Source: Candidatus Acidulodesulfobacterium acidiphilum
Lineage (GTDB): Bacteria; SZUA-79; Acidulodesulfobacterales; Acidulodesulfobacteraceae
Assembly: GCA_008534395.1 (NCBI GenBank)
Contig: SHMQ01000041.1
Location: 1-8,494, forward strand
Reading direction: 5' to 3'
Length of the DNA stretch: 8,494 nt
Shown piece after piece: positions 1 to 7,105 of the stretch (positions within the stretch are counted from its first letter, which is position 1; every line of letters starts with the position of its first letter). A model generated the notes under the pieces. The model saw nothing but the letters and a program-made list of their open reading frames with translations, was not told where the DNA came from and searched no databases. The position numbers were made by a program, and so were the translations under genes.

Positions 1-76
1 CAGCAGAATGTAAATAGAAAAGATAGAAGTTAAATAAATTATAATGTTGAGTATGGGATCACGACCGAAGGGAGTC

Positions 77-94
77 ATCCTCCCGCCCCAGCCA
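77..94 (+). pseudogene. tRNA-Gln 3'-end fragment (copy 1)
   Basis: Read backwards from 94, the sequence gives CCA (92–94), discriminator G (91), a 7-nt acceptor 3' strand CGCCCCA (84–90), a T-stem 3' strand CCTCC (79–83) and AT (77–78), the last two T-loop bases. CGCCCCA-G-CCA is the usual end of bacterial tRNA-Gln, which starts TGGGGCG. The expected GGAGG-TTCG half of the T-arm is absent. In its place is CCGAAGGGAGTC (65–76). This is therefore only the last quarter of a tRNA and cannot fold as one. Bacterial tRNA-Gln commonly sits just upstream of prs in deltaproteobacterial genomes, which fits this position. Confidence 0.7.
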
Positions 95-168
95 GCAGAA
101 TGTAAATAGAAAAGATAGAAGTTAAATAAATTATAATGTTGAGTATGGGATCACGACCGAAGGGAGTC

Positions 169-186
169 ATCCTCCCGCCCCAGCCA
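169..186 (+). pseudogene. tRNA-Gln 3'-end fragment (copy 2)
   Basis: This is identical to the fragment 92 bp upstream: T-stem half 171–175, acceptor half 176–182, discriminator 183 and CCA 184–186. The prs start codon follows 38 nt after the CCA, as expected if an ancestral tRNA-Gln was co-transcribed with prs. Confidence 0.7.
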
Positions 187-224
187 GCAGAATGTAAATA
201 GAAAAGATAGAAGTTAAATTAAAA
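185..224 (+). promoter_or_regulatory. prs leader, mostly made of the partial third repeat
   Basis: Bases 185–219 are repeat sequence and 220–224 are unique. The only Shine-Dalgarno-like stretch is AGAAG at 209–213, eleven bases before the ATG at 225, and it lies inside the repeat. Any transcript entering prs from upstream must cross the repeat array. The TATAAT at 132–137 could be a -10 element, but no good -35 lies at the right distance. Confidence 0.4.
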
Positions 225-1172
225 ATGACAAATAAACTAAGATTATTTTCCGGAAATTCAAACAAGGAACTTGCCGAAAAAATGGCTGCTTATCTGAGTA
301 TGTCTCTTGGAGATGCGGAAGTTTATAAATTCAGCGACGGCGAAACTTTTATAAATATCAACGAAAACGTAAGAGGGTGCGATATTTTTCTTGTGCAGTC
401 CACGTCAAATCCGGTTGACAGAAATTTGATGGAATTGCTGATTATGATCGACGCTATGAAAAGAGCTTCGGCATATAGGATAACCGCCGTGGTTCCTTAT
501 TACGGTTATGCAAGACAGGATAGAAAAACTGCTTCAAGGGTTCCAATTACCGCAAAATTAGTAGCCGATATTATAACGACCGCAGGGGCGAACAGGGTTT
601 TATCTATGGATCTGCACGCAGGACAGATACAGGGATTTTTTAATATTCCAGTCGACCATTTGTATGCGGCGCCAGTTCTTCTGGATTATATAAAGACCAA
701 GAATTACGATTCTTCGGATATAGTTGTAGTTTCTCCTGATGCCGGAGCCGTCGAAAGGGCAAGATCTTTTGCTAAACATTTGGGGGCAAATCTAGCCATA
801 ATCGATAAAAGGAGAATAAAGGCAAACGTTGCCGAAATAATGAATGTCATAGGAGACGTAAAAAATAAAACTGCAATTATGCTGGACGATATGATCGATA
901 CTGCCGGCACTATAGCGCAAGGCGCCTCGGCTTTAGCCGACAACGGCGCAAAAGAAATAATCGCGATGGCTACCCACGGCGTTTTATCAGGCAGCGCCGT
1001 AGAAAAGATAAATAATTCTCCCATAAAAGAACTTATAATAACGGATACTATAGACCAAAAACATAGAAACGATTTATCCGGCAAATTTAAAATATTAAGT
1101 ACGGCTAATATTCTAGGGGAAGCGGTTAAGAGGATTCATGAAGAAGATTCTGTAAGCTCGTTGTTTATATAA
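225..1172 (+). CDS. prs: ribose-phosphate pyrophosphokinase (PRPP synthetase)
   Basis: The enzyme transfers pyrophosphate from ATP to ribose 5-phosphate to make PRPP, the cytosolic precursor of purines, pyrimidines, NAD, histidine and tryptophan. The 315-residue length is typical of bacterial class I Prs. Visible hallmarks are the ATP-site motif ARQDRK (96–101), the family signature around [11 protein letters not shown] (129–139), [10 protein letters not shown] (170–179) and the ribose-phosphate/PRPP loop DDMIDTAGT (221–229). The C-terminus SVSSLFI is the usual conserved tail. The N-terminus (LRLFSGNSN) aligns with the family from the first β-strand, which supports the ATG at 225. The leader sits in tandem repeat sequence with only a weak ribosome binding site. 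The gene is first in a + strand run with rplY, pth and ychF, and a 39-nt gap precedes rplY. No truncation is seen. Confidence 0.97.
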   Translation: MTNKLRLFSGNSNKELAEKMAAYLSMSLGDAEVYKFSDGETFININENVRGCDIFLVQSTSNPVDRNLMELLIMIDAMKRASAYRITAVVPYYGYARQDRKTASRVPITAKLVADIITTAGANRVLSMDLHAGQIQGFFNIPVDHLYAAPVLLDYIKTKNYDSSDIVVVSPDAGAVERARSFAKHLGANLAIIDKRRIKANVAEIMNVIGDVKNKTAIMLDDMIDTAGTIAQGASALADNGAKEIIAMATHGVLSGSAVEKINNSPIKELIITDTIDQKHRNDLSGKFKILSTANILGEAVKRIHEEDSVSSLFI

Positions 1173-1197
1173 ATAATAAAAAAAATAACTTATCGTA

Positions 1198-1214
1198 AAA
1201 GGAGATTTTAATTG
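1198..1214 (+). promoter_or_regulatory. strong RBS fixing a TTG start for rplY
   Basis: AAAGGAG at 1198–1204 lies seven bases before TTG at 1212–1214. No in-frame ATG is available near the conserved bL25 N-terminus. The Shine-Dalgarno match is the best in the upstream operon, so the TTG start is well supported. Confidence 0.8.
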
Positions 1215-1868
1215 GACATCATTAATTTAAATATTGAAATCAGGAAAAAAGAAAACAATCTTAAAGCATTGAGAAAAAACGGTTTGATACCGGCGGTACT
1301 GTACGGAAAAAAAACAGGATCGCATATCATACTCATTAACTACAAAGAATTTCTTAAGGCTTTTGCAAAACATTCTATATCTTCGTTCATTAACATATTG
1401 AGCAACGAAGCCGGCGTTAACGGTAAAATGGCCGTCATAAAAGAAATTCAGAAGGATCCCGTAACCGACGGCATCATTCATGTCGATTTACATGAAATAT
1501 CCATGGATGAAAAAATAGAAATAGAAGCCGTTATTCATTTTAATGGAAAGCCCGAAGGAGTTAAACTCGGAGGTATTCTTGAACCGCTAATGAGACATAT
1601 AGCCATAAAAGGTTATCCAAAAGATATTATAGACACGGTAAATATCGATGTTTCTGGTCTCAACATAGGCGATATTATCCATGTCGGGGATTTAAATTTG
1701 GGCGACAAAATTGAAATTATAACCGAAAAAGATGCGGCTATCGTTACGGTTGCAGAACCTACGGTTGAAGAAGTTTCCGCTTCGGCAGAAGTTGTTGAAA
1801 GCGAAACTGCGGCGCAGGCGGCGGCTACTTCGGCGGCATCGACTCAGCAAGATTCTAAAAAGTCTTAA
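1212..1868 (+). CDS. rplY: 50S ribosomal protein bL25, CTC/TL5 form
   Basis: bL25 binds 5S rRNA in the large ribosomal subunit, and the longer CTC form is also known as a general stress protein. The protein has 218 residues, roughly twice the short E. coli L25, as expected for the two-domain form. Residues 1–93 are the N-terminal 5S-binding barrel, with RKNGLIPAVLYGKK (21–34) and KEIQKDPVTDGIIHVDLHEI (77–96). Residues from about 100 to 183 form the C-terminal TL5 domain, with GKPEGVKLGGILE (112–124). The last 35 residues are an Ala/Glu/Ser-rich tail ending in SKKS, which is probably disordered. Translation starts at TTG. It lies between prs and pth with a 21-nt gap to pth, the common deltaproteobacterial order. 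Confidence 0.95.
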   Translation: MDIINLNIEIRKKENNLKALRKNGLIPAVLYGKKTGSHIILINYKEFLKAFAKHSISSFINILSNEAGVNGKMAVIKEIQKDPVTDGIIHVDLHEISMDEKIEIEAVIHFNGKPEGVKLGGILEPLMRHIAIKGYPKDIIDTVNIDVSGLNIGDIIHVGDLNLGDKIEIITEKDAAIVTVAEPTVEEVSASAEVVESETAAQAAATSAASTQQDSKKS

Positions 1869-1889
1869 AAGTTTTATAATAATAAAAAG

Positions 1890-2495
1890 ATGCCGGAAAA
1901 TATATTTATTTTTGGACTTGGGAATCAGGGCCGCGAGTATCAATTTTCAAGGCACAATTTTGGATTTACGGCGGTAGATTTTTTTTCTGCAGAAAATAAT
2001 TTCCCCGGTTTTATTAATAAAAAAAATTATCTAATTTCCGAGAAAATTATTTCCGAAAAAAAAGTTTTTTTGATAAAACCGCTTACATTTATGAATTTAA
2101 GCGGAAAAGCCGTAAAAGAAGTTTTAAACAAAAACGGCGTTTTTAAATTACCTGAAAATTCCGATGCTCAAGATTCAAATATAATATTGATTCACGATGA
2201 TCTGGATCTTGCCTTCGGAACTTACAAGATAAAGCTCGGCGGCAGCGGAGGATCGCATAACGGCGTTAATTCGGTTATAAATTCACTGCAAAGCAAAAAT
2301 TTTATCCGGCTGAAACTGGGCATTAATTCGTTGGAAAGATTTAAATTCGGCAGCGGAGCGGATTATGTTCTGGCTAATTTTTCTAAGGAAGAGCAAAAAG
2401 TATTGCCTGAAATAATTCAAACGATAAACGAAATTTTACTGTCTTTTATAGATTGCGGTCTTGTTAAGACTATGAATCTTTATAATCATAAATAA
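1890..2495 (+). CDS. pth: peptidyl-tRNA hydrolase
   Basis: Pth cleaves the ester bond of peptidyl-tRNAs that drop off ribosomes, recycling tRNA in the cytosol. The 201-residue length is normal. The catalytic histidine is His22 in FSRHNFGF. Other family signatures are KPLTFMNLSG (63–72) with the substrate-binding Asn69, IHDDLDL (101–107) with the active-site Asp, and GGSGGSHNGVNSV (117–129) with the second conserved Asn. One deviation stands out: the near-invariant GLGNPG reads GLGNQG (9–14), with Gln in place of Pro. All catalytic residues are present, so I expect an active enzyme. The ATG at 1890 has only an A-rich upstream sequence and no clear Shine-Dalgarno. It lies 13 nt before ychF and is probably co-transcribed from prs. 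Confidence 0.95.
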   Translation: MPENIFIFGLGNQGREYQFSRHNFGFTAVDFFSAENNFPGFINKKNYLISEKIISEKKVFLIKPLTFMNLSGKAVKEVLNKNGVFKLPENSDAQDSNIILIHDDLDLAFGTYKIKLGGSGGSHNGVNSVINSLQSKNFIRLKLGINSLERFKFGSGADYVLANFSKEEQKVLPEIIQTINEILLSFIDCGLVKTMNLYNHK

Positions 2496-2508
2496 CTAAA
2501 AATATATT

Positions 2509-3609
2509 ATGGGACTTAAATGCGGTATAGTCGGTCTTCCAAATGTCGGTAAATCGACTATATTTAACGCTATTACCGCCGGAGGCGCTGAGGCGAGCAA
2601 CTATCCGTTTTGCACGATAGAACCTAACATAGGCATAAAACCAGTAAAAGATAGCAGATTAGAAAAACTGCGCGATATATTTAATCCGGAAAAATTTACC
2701 CCTACATACGTCGAATTTGTAGATATTGCAGGATTAGTAAAAGGAGCATCGTCGGGCGAAGGTCTTGGAAATAAATTTTTATCCCACATAAGAAACGTCG
2801 ATTTAATTATTCAGGTAATAAGGGTTTTTAAAGAAAGCACGGTAGTTCATGTAGAGGGAGGAGTAAATCCGGCAAGAGACCTCGATATTATAAATACGGA
2901 GCTCGCTCTTAGCGATATAGAAATTCTTTCCAAGCATATGCAAAAGCTTGAAAAAATAGCAAGAAGCGGAGATAAAACGGCCGGTTCCAATCTTGATTTT
3001 TTAAAAAAAATTAACGATAAACTTTCCGAATCCGGCTATATCGATATCGCCGGATTAGACGGCGACGAGAAAATTTTACTGAAATCCCTCGGCATAATAT
3101 CCGCAAAACCATCTTTATACGTTCTCAACGTAGACGAGGATATGCTTGCCCATGATTTTTTAAATAAAGATATAGAAGATATTATGAATATAGCAAAGCC
3201 CAAAAATATACCGGTTATAAGGTTATGCGCAAAATTAGAAGAAGAGCTTGCTTCTTTAAAAGAAGAAGACAGGCAGATTTTTCTTAAAGATTACGGCATA
3301 GAATCTTCCGCCTTAGATACCGTTGCTTCGGTCAGTTTTAAACTTCTCGGTTTAATCTCATTTTTTACCGCAGGCAAGCAGGAAGTAAGGGCGTGGGAAA
3401 TAAAAAACGGGTGGAAAGCGCCGCAGGCTGCGGGAACAATTCACACCGATTTTGAAAAAGGTTTTATAAGAGCCGAAGTTATTTCTTACGAAGATTTTAT
3501 CAAAGCAGGTTCTGAAGCAAATGCTGCAAAAATGGGACTTTTAAGGCTTGAAGGGAAAGACTATGTCGTTAAAGACGGCGATATAATGCATTTTAGATTT
3601 AACGTATGA
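2509..3609 (+). CDS. ychF: redox-regulated ribosome-binding ATPase/GTPase YchF (OLA1 family)
   Basis: YchF is a universally conserved TRAFAC-class P-loop NTPase of the Obg group that hydrolyses ATP better than GTP and associates with ribosomes. The 366 residues match the family length. The P-loop is GLPNVGKST (9–17), the switch region is NYPFCTIEPN (31–40), and the G3 motif is DIAGLVKGASSGEGLGNKF (72–90). The atypical G4 motif is NVDE (207–210), which replaces the NKxD of true GTPases and fits the known loss of guanine specificity. A TGS domain fills about 283–366, with TAGKQEVRAWEI, GTIHTDFEKGFIRAEV and the terminal VKDGDIMHFRFNV. It is the last gene of the prs operon, followed by a hairpin four bases after the stop. 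Confidence 0.97.
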   Translation: MGLKCGIVGLPNVGKSTIFNAITAGGAEASNYPFCTIEPNIGIKPVKDSRLEKLRDIFNPEKFTPTYVEFVDIAGLVKGASSGEGLGNKFLSHIRNVDLIIQVIRVFKESTVVHVEGGVNPARDLDIINTELALSDIEILSKHMQKLEKIARSGDKTAGSNLDFLKKINDKLSESGYIDIAGLDGDEKILLKSLGIISAKPSLYVLNVDEDMLAHDFLNKDIEDIMNIAKPKNIPVIRLCAKLEEELASLKEEDRQIFLKDYGIESSALDTVASVSFKLLGLISFFTAGKQEVRAWEIKNGWKAPQAAGTIHTDFEKGFIRAEVISYEDFIKAGSEANAAKMGLLRLEGKDYVVKDGDIMHFRFNV

Positions 3610-3613
3610 TTTG

Positions 3614-3648
3614 CGGCAGTGTCGGAGTTGAATTCCGCACTGCCGTTT
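3614..3648. terminator. hairpin terminator between convergent ychF and marC
   Basis: CGGCAGTG (3614–3621) pairs with CACTGCCG (3638–3645). After a single unpaired T, CGGA (3623–3626) pairs with TCCG (3634–3637), leaving a 7-nt loop. A short TTT follows on the + strand and a weak CAAAT on the - strand. Its place between two convergent stop codons supports a bidirectional terminator, though both U tracts are short. Confidence 0.75.
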
Positions 3649-4279
3649 AAGAAGAATGCAGACTCTTCATGTAAGTGATTATGGTGTTTATTACCCCTAC
3701 CCTTATCATCATTACCGCGTATGCGGCAAGGAGAAGCGCTGCAAGTTTTCCTGCGGCGTTTGAACCGTTTTTTCCGAGATATCTTAAAAAAAGCCTTGTG
3801 TTTTTTAAAACGACGTAAACAATTAAAAGGTTTATTATAAAAGCAATAGTTACTATTATATATCCATATATTCCGGTAATTATTAGCAGCGTAGTTAAAA
3901 CTCCGGGACCTACTATTAAAGGTACGCCTATAGGAACTACTCCCAAATCCGCTTTGTCTGCAGACGAATAAAGTTTGCGTTTTTCCGCAAGAAGATTGTT
4001 TATGGATATTATAAACAGAAGAACTCCTCCTGCCATTTCAAAATCGTATATAGAAATTCCCATAACCGCAAAAAGAGATTTGCCAAGCAGAAGAAAGCCT
4101 ATTCCTACGCTGAAAGCGGTTATTAATGAATTTTTTCTAATCTTTTTTTCTTCGTCTGCTTCAGTATCTTTAACGAAATCTAAATAAATAGGAAGAATTC
4201 CAAAAACGTCTATTGCGACGAATATGGGAATTAAAGCAAGGAAGATGTCTTTAAAAAAAATTAAAATAATATTCTGCAT
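3647..4279 (-). CDS. MarC-family integral membrane protein (UPF0056)
   Basis: This is a 210-residue, strongly hydrophobic inner-membrane protein. About six membrane segments can be drawn, at roughly 10–35, 50–72, 82–98, 114–134, 138–159 and 176–198. The MarC signatures are an early FVAIDVFGILPIYL (20–33), FEMAGGVLLFIISINNL (80–96) and VPIGVPLIVGPGVLTTLL (115–132). Length is close to E. coli MarC (221). The family was once linked to multiple antibiotic resistance, a role later not supported, and its substrate is unknown. The start ATG (4277–4279 on the complement) opens directly into the first membrane segment and has no clear Shine-Dalgarno. It is transcribed convergently with ychF and divergently from the glycosyltransferase gene. 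Confidence 0.9.
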   Translation of the reverse strand: MQNIILIFFKDIFLALIPIFVAIDVFGILPIYLDFVKDTEADEEKKIRKNSLITAFSVGIGFLLLGKSLFAVMGISIYDFEMAGGVLLFIISINNLLAEKRKLYSSADKADLGVVPIGVPLIVGPGVLTTLLIITGIYGYIIVTIAFIINLLIVYVVLKNTRLFLRYLGKNGSNAAGKLAALLLAAYAVMMIRVGVINTIITYMKSLHSS

Positions 4280-4349
4280 AAATTAAAAGTAAAATTGTTT
4301 TAAATAAGTATAATATATATAATATAGCATTATAATAACATACAATATT
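4280..4349. promoter_or_regulatory. AT-rich divergent promoter region
   Basis: This 70-nt spacer between two divergent start codons contains almost only A and T. TATAAT occurs on the + strand at 4309–4314 and 4331–4336, and on the - strand at 4329–4334. Any of these could be a -10 box, but none has a convincing -35 at 16–18 nt, so exact promoters cannot be assigned. Confidence 0.4.
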
Positions 4350-5507
4350 ATGAATAACAAAAAAAATAAATTTAATATACTTCATATAGACGCTTTTAAA
4401 AATTTCGGCGGAGCCCAAAACGACGTCGTAATTCTGCTTAAATTTTTGAAACTATACCATAGCGAAGAATTCAATATATTCGTTATTCATAATAACAACG
4501 AGAGATTAAAGGATGAATTGGATAAATGCGGCATTCAAAATTTTTCCGTAAGAATGACGAATTTTATCGATATTTTTTCTTTTTTAAAAATAAGGCGCTT
4601 TTTAAAGCGATACGATATTGACCTTATAAATTTTCATTCGTCCTTAGACCAATTTTTGGGCGGCATTGCAGCAGTTTCTATTTTTAAAAAAAAGATAATA
4701 AAAGTTTTAACGAGGCATGTTGCATACAAAGTAGACTTTTTAAAAGGATTTTTAATATACAGATTTTTAACCGACAGATTTATCGTTATATCGGATTTTA
4801 TTAAAAAAAGGCTGATTAACGACATAGGAATAGACGAAAGTTTAATCAGGGTTATTTACAGTCCAAGGATCTGCGGCGATGAAAATAAAACTGCCTCTTT
4901 TTACGAATCCGAAAAAGCCGAAATAAGAGAAGAATTCGGTATTAAACCGGACGAAAAAATGATTTCCCTCATTGGTAGATTATCGGGCGAAAAAGGGCAT
5001 GAAGTATTTATAAAAGCGGCAGAATTAATAATAAAAAAAAGACGGGATTTAAAATTCGTTATAATAGGCGAAGGAGAATTGCACGATTATATCGTGGGTT
5101 TAATTAAAGCAAAAGGACTTAAAGACTATTTCGTCATAAGCGGCTTTAAGGAAAATATCGAAAAATTTATATATGCATCCGACCTGATTACCGTTCCGTC
5201 GGGTCTTGAAGGAATGGGAAGTATTATAATAGAATCCTGCGCTTTAAAAAAAACCGTTATAGCTTCGGATGTAGGGGGAATTCCGGAGATAATTAAAAAT
5301 AACGAAACAGGGCTGTTGTTTAAGAACGGCGATTTTTTTGAACTTGCGGAAAAAATAATGTATTTAATAGATAAATATGATTTAATTGAAAATTTTGCTG
5401 TTAATTGCTATAATGAAGTCGTAAAAAAATTCGACGCTAAAGCGGTGGCGTCTCAAACTGCTGAATTTTATATTGAATTGCTAAATAGCGTAAATAGAAA
5501 GAAATAA
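4350..5507 (+). CDS. family 4 glycosyltransferase (GT-B fold)
   Basis: This is a 385-residue cytoplasmic or membrane-associated glycosyltransferase that probably transfers a sugar from a nucleotide-sugar donor to a lipid or polysaccharide acceptor. The acceptor domain begins with FGGAQNDVVILL (19–30), the GT4 N-terminal glycine motif. The donor domain starts near GRLSGEKGHEVF (209–220), followed by VIIGEGEL (237–244) and GFKENIEKFIYASDLITVPS (265–284). The EX7E motif is Glu287 to Glu295 in LEGMGSIIIES. It is followed by SDVGGIPEII (306–315) and an NGDFFELAEKI helix (326–336), all standard for GT4. There is no signal peptide and no obvious Shine-Dalgarno before the ATG. It is followed after 37 nt by the TPR-like gene. 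The donor and product cannot be told from sequence, and no other polysaccharide genes are visible nearby. Confidence 0.9.
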   Translation: MNNKKNKFNILHIDAFKNFGGAQNDVVILLKFLKLYHSEEFNIFVIHNNNERLKDELDKCGIQNFSVRMTNFIDIFSFLKIRRFLKRYDIDLINFHSSLDQFLGGIAAVSIFKKKIIKVLTRHVAYKVDFLKGFLIYRFLTDRFIVISDFIKKRLINDIGIDESLIRVIYSPRICGDENKTASFYESEKAEIREEFGIKPDEKMISLIGRLSGEKGHEVFIKAAELIIKKRRDLKFVIIGEGELHDYIVGLIKAKGLKDYFVISGFKENIEKFIYASDLITVPSGLEGMGSIIIESCALKKTVIASDVGGIPEIIKNNETGLLFKNGDFFELAEKIMYLIDKYDLIENFAVNCYNEVVKKFDAKAVASQTAEFYIELLNSVNRKK

Positions 5508-5544
5508 ATAAAAAGAAATTTTAGCATATAGATAACATTTTAAA

Positions 5545-6300
5545 ATGAGCATAAGCATAAATAAATTTTTAAAAGGTTTAGCTGTTTTTTTAATTATGCT
5601 ATTTTTAGCCTATTCAATTTTATTTTCTTTTCATATAGTGGCTTTATCAAAGAGCCGTTTAAAATTGAAATTAGTTTCATTTTTAAAATATTCCTCCGTA
5701 AAACCGGGATTTTTAAAATTTGTAGATTTTAATTTTAATACGTTGACTTCGGATTATTTCTGGACGCTTTTCGTTCAGGAGGCTTCATCCTTCAGGCTGG
5801 CAAAGGCGCATTACCCGTATATGTATAAAATTTCGTTCATAACGGTTTCTTTAAATCCTAATTTTAATTATGCTTACCAGGCGGGCGGTACGCTTCTCGG
5901 ACTGACGGGCAAACCTAAAAGAGCCATAAAACTTTTAAAGCTCGGTATGACCCATTTAAAAGGAAATTGGAATATACCGTTCCTCATATCTTTTAACTAT
6001 TTTTACAATATAGGGAATTATAAAAAAGCCGCATATTATCTTAAATATGCCGTCGATATGAAAGGCAGTCCGAAATATTTAGAATTTTTATATATTAAAC
6101 TCCTTAATAAATCCGGAAGCCTTAAAAAAACGCTAAGTTTTCTTAAAACCATGTATAAAAACAACAAAAATCCTTATATTAAGCAGATAATACAATACAG
6201 GATAGATGCCGTTAAAAACGAGATAGCGCTTAAAAAAGAGCATAAAAATTATAAAATTCCGTATTCTTTAAAACTGTTTATGCCTCAAAAAAGAGGGTGA
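5545..6300 (+). CDS. membrane-anchored TPR-like protein of an ABC exporter cluster
   Basis: This 251-residue basic protein has one N-terminal membrane segment (about 8–34) and no lipobox or clear cleavage site, so it is probably a signal anchor with the rest outside the inner membrane. The mature part looks helical and repeat-like: TSDYFWTLFVQEASS (68–82), LNPNFNYAYQAGGTLLGL (103–120), PKRAIKLLKLG (124–134) and NWNIPFLISFNYFYNIGNYKKAAYYLKYAV (141–170). The last three resemble successive TPR units. The pattern resembles a TPR-type protein I associate with ABC-2 transporter genes in deltaproteobacteria. The stop codon overlaps the RBS of the ABC ATPase gene, so translation is probably coupled. 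A role as periplasmic partner or scaffold of the transporter is inference; no catalytic motif is seen. Confidence 0.7.
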   Translation: MSISINKFLKGLAVFLIMLFLAYSILFSFHIVALSKSRLKLKLVSFLKYSSVKPGFLKFVDFNFNTLTSDYFWTLFVQEASSFRLAKAHYPYMYKISFITVSLNPNFNYAYQAGGTLLGLTGKPKRAIKLLKLGMTHLKGNWNIPFLISFNYFYNIGNYKKAAYYLKYAVDMKGSPKYLEFLYIKLLNKSGSLKKTLSFLKTMYKNNKNPYIKQIIQYRIDAVKNEIALKKEHKNYKIPYSLKLFMPQKRG

Positions 6301-6306
6301 ATTATG
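6293..6306 (+). promoter_or_regulatory. RBS of the ABC ATPase overlapping the upstream stop codon
   Basis: GAGGGTGA (6293–6300) contains the TGA stop of the TPR-like gene (6298–6300), and the ATG follows at 6304. The arrangement suggests translational coupling and supports one operon. Confidence 0.75.
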
Positions 6307-7083
6307 ATTGAAATAAAAAACGTAACGAAATATTTCAGGATAGGTTTTTTCGGAACGCGGAAAAATGCGGTTGAAGACCTTTCTTTAAACATAGACGGAG
6401 GAAAAGTCACCGGTTTTTTCGGTCCTAACGGCGCAGGCAAATCTACGACCATTAAAATGATAGTAGGGCTTATTAAGGCGTCCGGCGGAAGTATCAAAAT
6501 TAACGGATACGACTCTTCCGATTACAGAGCAAGGCTTAATTTGGGGTATCTGCCTGAAAATCCCAGTTTCCCGCGCGGATTAAAAGGCATAGAAATTATT
6601 AATTACTATTCAAAACTCTTGAATAAAAAAATAAATAAAGACGAAATTTACGATGCTTTAAAATTAGCCGGTATTTTCTATGCGAAAAATATCCATGCGC
6701 ATAAATATTCTAAGGGAATGACCCAGAGGCTGGCATTGGCGGTTTCTATCATAGGCGATCCGGAAATTTTAATATTCGACGAACCGTTGTCCGGACTAGA
6801 CCCTATAGGGCGCAAGGAGTTTAAAGATATAATATTTAAACTTAAAGAAAGAAAGAAAACTATATTTTTTTCATCGCACGTGCTTGCCGACAGTAAAGAA
6901 CTGTGCGATAGGATAGCTGTTTTAGTAAACGGCAGATTAATAAAAAACGAAAACTTAGGAAACATAGAAAAAGAAGCGGCTGCATATGCCGAAGAAAAAA
7001 AAGATGACCGTTTGAGCGGGGAATATAACACTCCCTTAGAGGTTTATCTTTACGATTTAATGCTTAAAAACAGGAAAAATTAG
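6304..7083 (+). CDS. ABC transporter ATP-binding protein (ABC-2/DrrA-CcmA type)
   Basis: This 259-residue cytoplasmic ATPase would power the membrane permease encoded next. All ABC motifs are present in order: Walker A GPNGAGKST (40–48), a Q-loop region GYLPENPSFP (81–90), signature YSKGMTQ (135–141), Walker B ILIFDE (155–160) with catalytic Glu160, D-loop SGLD (163–166) and switch His192 in SSHVLADS. The Q-loop reads LPE instead of VPQ and the signature reads YSKGM instead of LSGGQ; both are common in this subfamily, which pairs with ABC-2 permeases. The C-terminal 40 residues are acidic, basic and variable. The start is supported by the RBS just upstream. A 19-nt gap separates it from the permease gene. 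The substrate is unknown; export is likely because no binding-protein gene is present. Confidence 0.95.
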   Translation: MIEIKNVTKYFRIGFFGTRKNAVEDLSLNIDGGKVTGFFGPNGAGKSTTIKMIVGLIKASGGSIKINGYDSSDYRARLNLGYLPENPSFPRGLKGIEIINYYSKLLNKKINKDEIYDALKLAGIFYAKNIHAHKYSKGMTQRLALAVSIIGDPEILIFDEPLSGLDPIGRKEFKDIIFKLKERKKTIFFSSHVLADSKELCDRIAVLVNGRLIKNENLGNIEKEAAAYAEEKKDDRLSGEYNTPLEVYLYDLMLKNRKN

Positions 7084-7090
7084 CAAATTA

Positions 7091-7105
7091 GCGGGGTATT
7101 TAATG
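7091..7105 (+). promoter_or_regulatory. RBS of the permease gene
   Basis: GCGGGGT at 7091–7097 lies just before the ATG at 7103–7105. It is G-rich in an otherwise AT-rich spacer and supports the chosen start. Confidence 0.55.

Larger units (their letters stand above)
1..219. repeat. 92-bp tandem repeat, about 2.4 copies, next to prs
   Basis: Copies lie at 1–92, 93–184 and 185–219 (partial), and they are identical over all shared positions. Copy three diverges at base 220, five bases before the prs start codon. Each complete unit has an AT-rich part with a TATAAT hexamer (40–45, 132–137) and a GC-rich part ending in a tRNA-Gln-like tail with CCA. The window begins inside a CCA (bases 1–2 correspond to 93–94), so at least one more tail lies upstream. 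There is no coding potential. The unit is a head-to-tail duplication, not a CRISPR array, because it has no variable spacers. The copy number may be fixed by the assembly rather than the genome. Confidence 0.95.

Noticed and set aside
1-219. Possible CRISPR array from regularly spaced repeats
   Set aside because: The whole 92-bp period repeats without variable spacers, and no cas genes are present.
704-1084. Antisense open frame inside prs
   Set aside because: It lies wholly within a conserved housekeeping gene and its product resembles no known family, so it is a by-product of prs codon use.
1692-1977. Overlapping frames on both strands across the rplY–pth junction
   Set aside because: Arg/Leu-rich products come from the Ala/Glu-rich tail of rplY read out of frame, and they overlap two well-supported genes.
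3647-4279. Calling the MarC-family protein an antibiotic resistance determinant
   Set aside because: The historical link of MarC to multiple antibiotic resistance was not upheld, and nothing in the context suggests resistance.
6678-7031. Antisense open frame inside the ABC ATPase gene
   Set aside because: It mirrors a fully conserved ATPase sequence, has no RBS and has Ser/Phe-rich content typical of a reverse-strand shadow.
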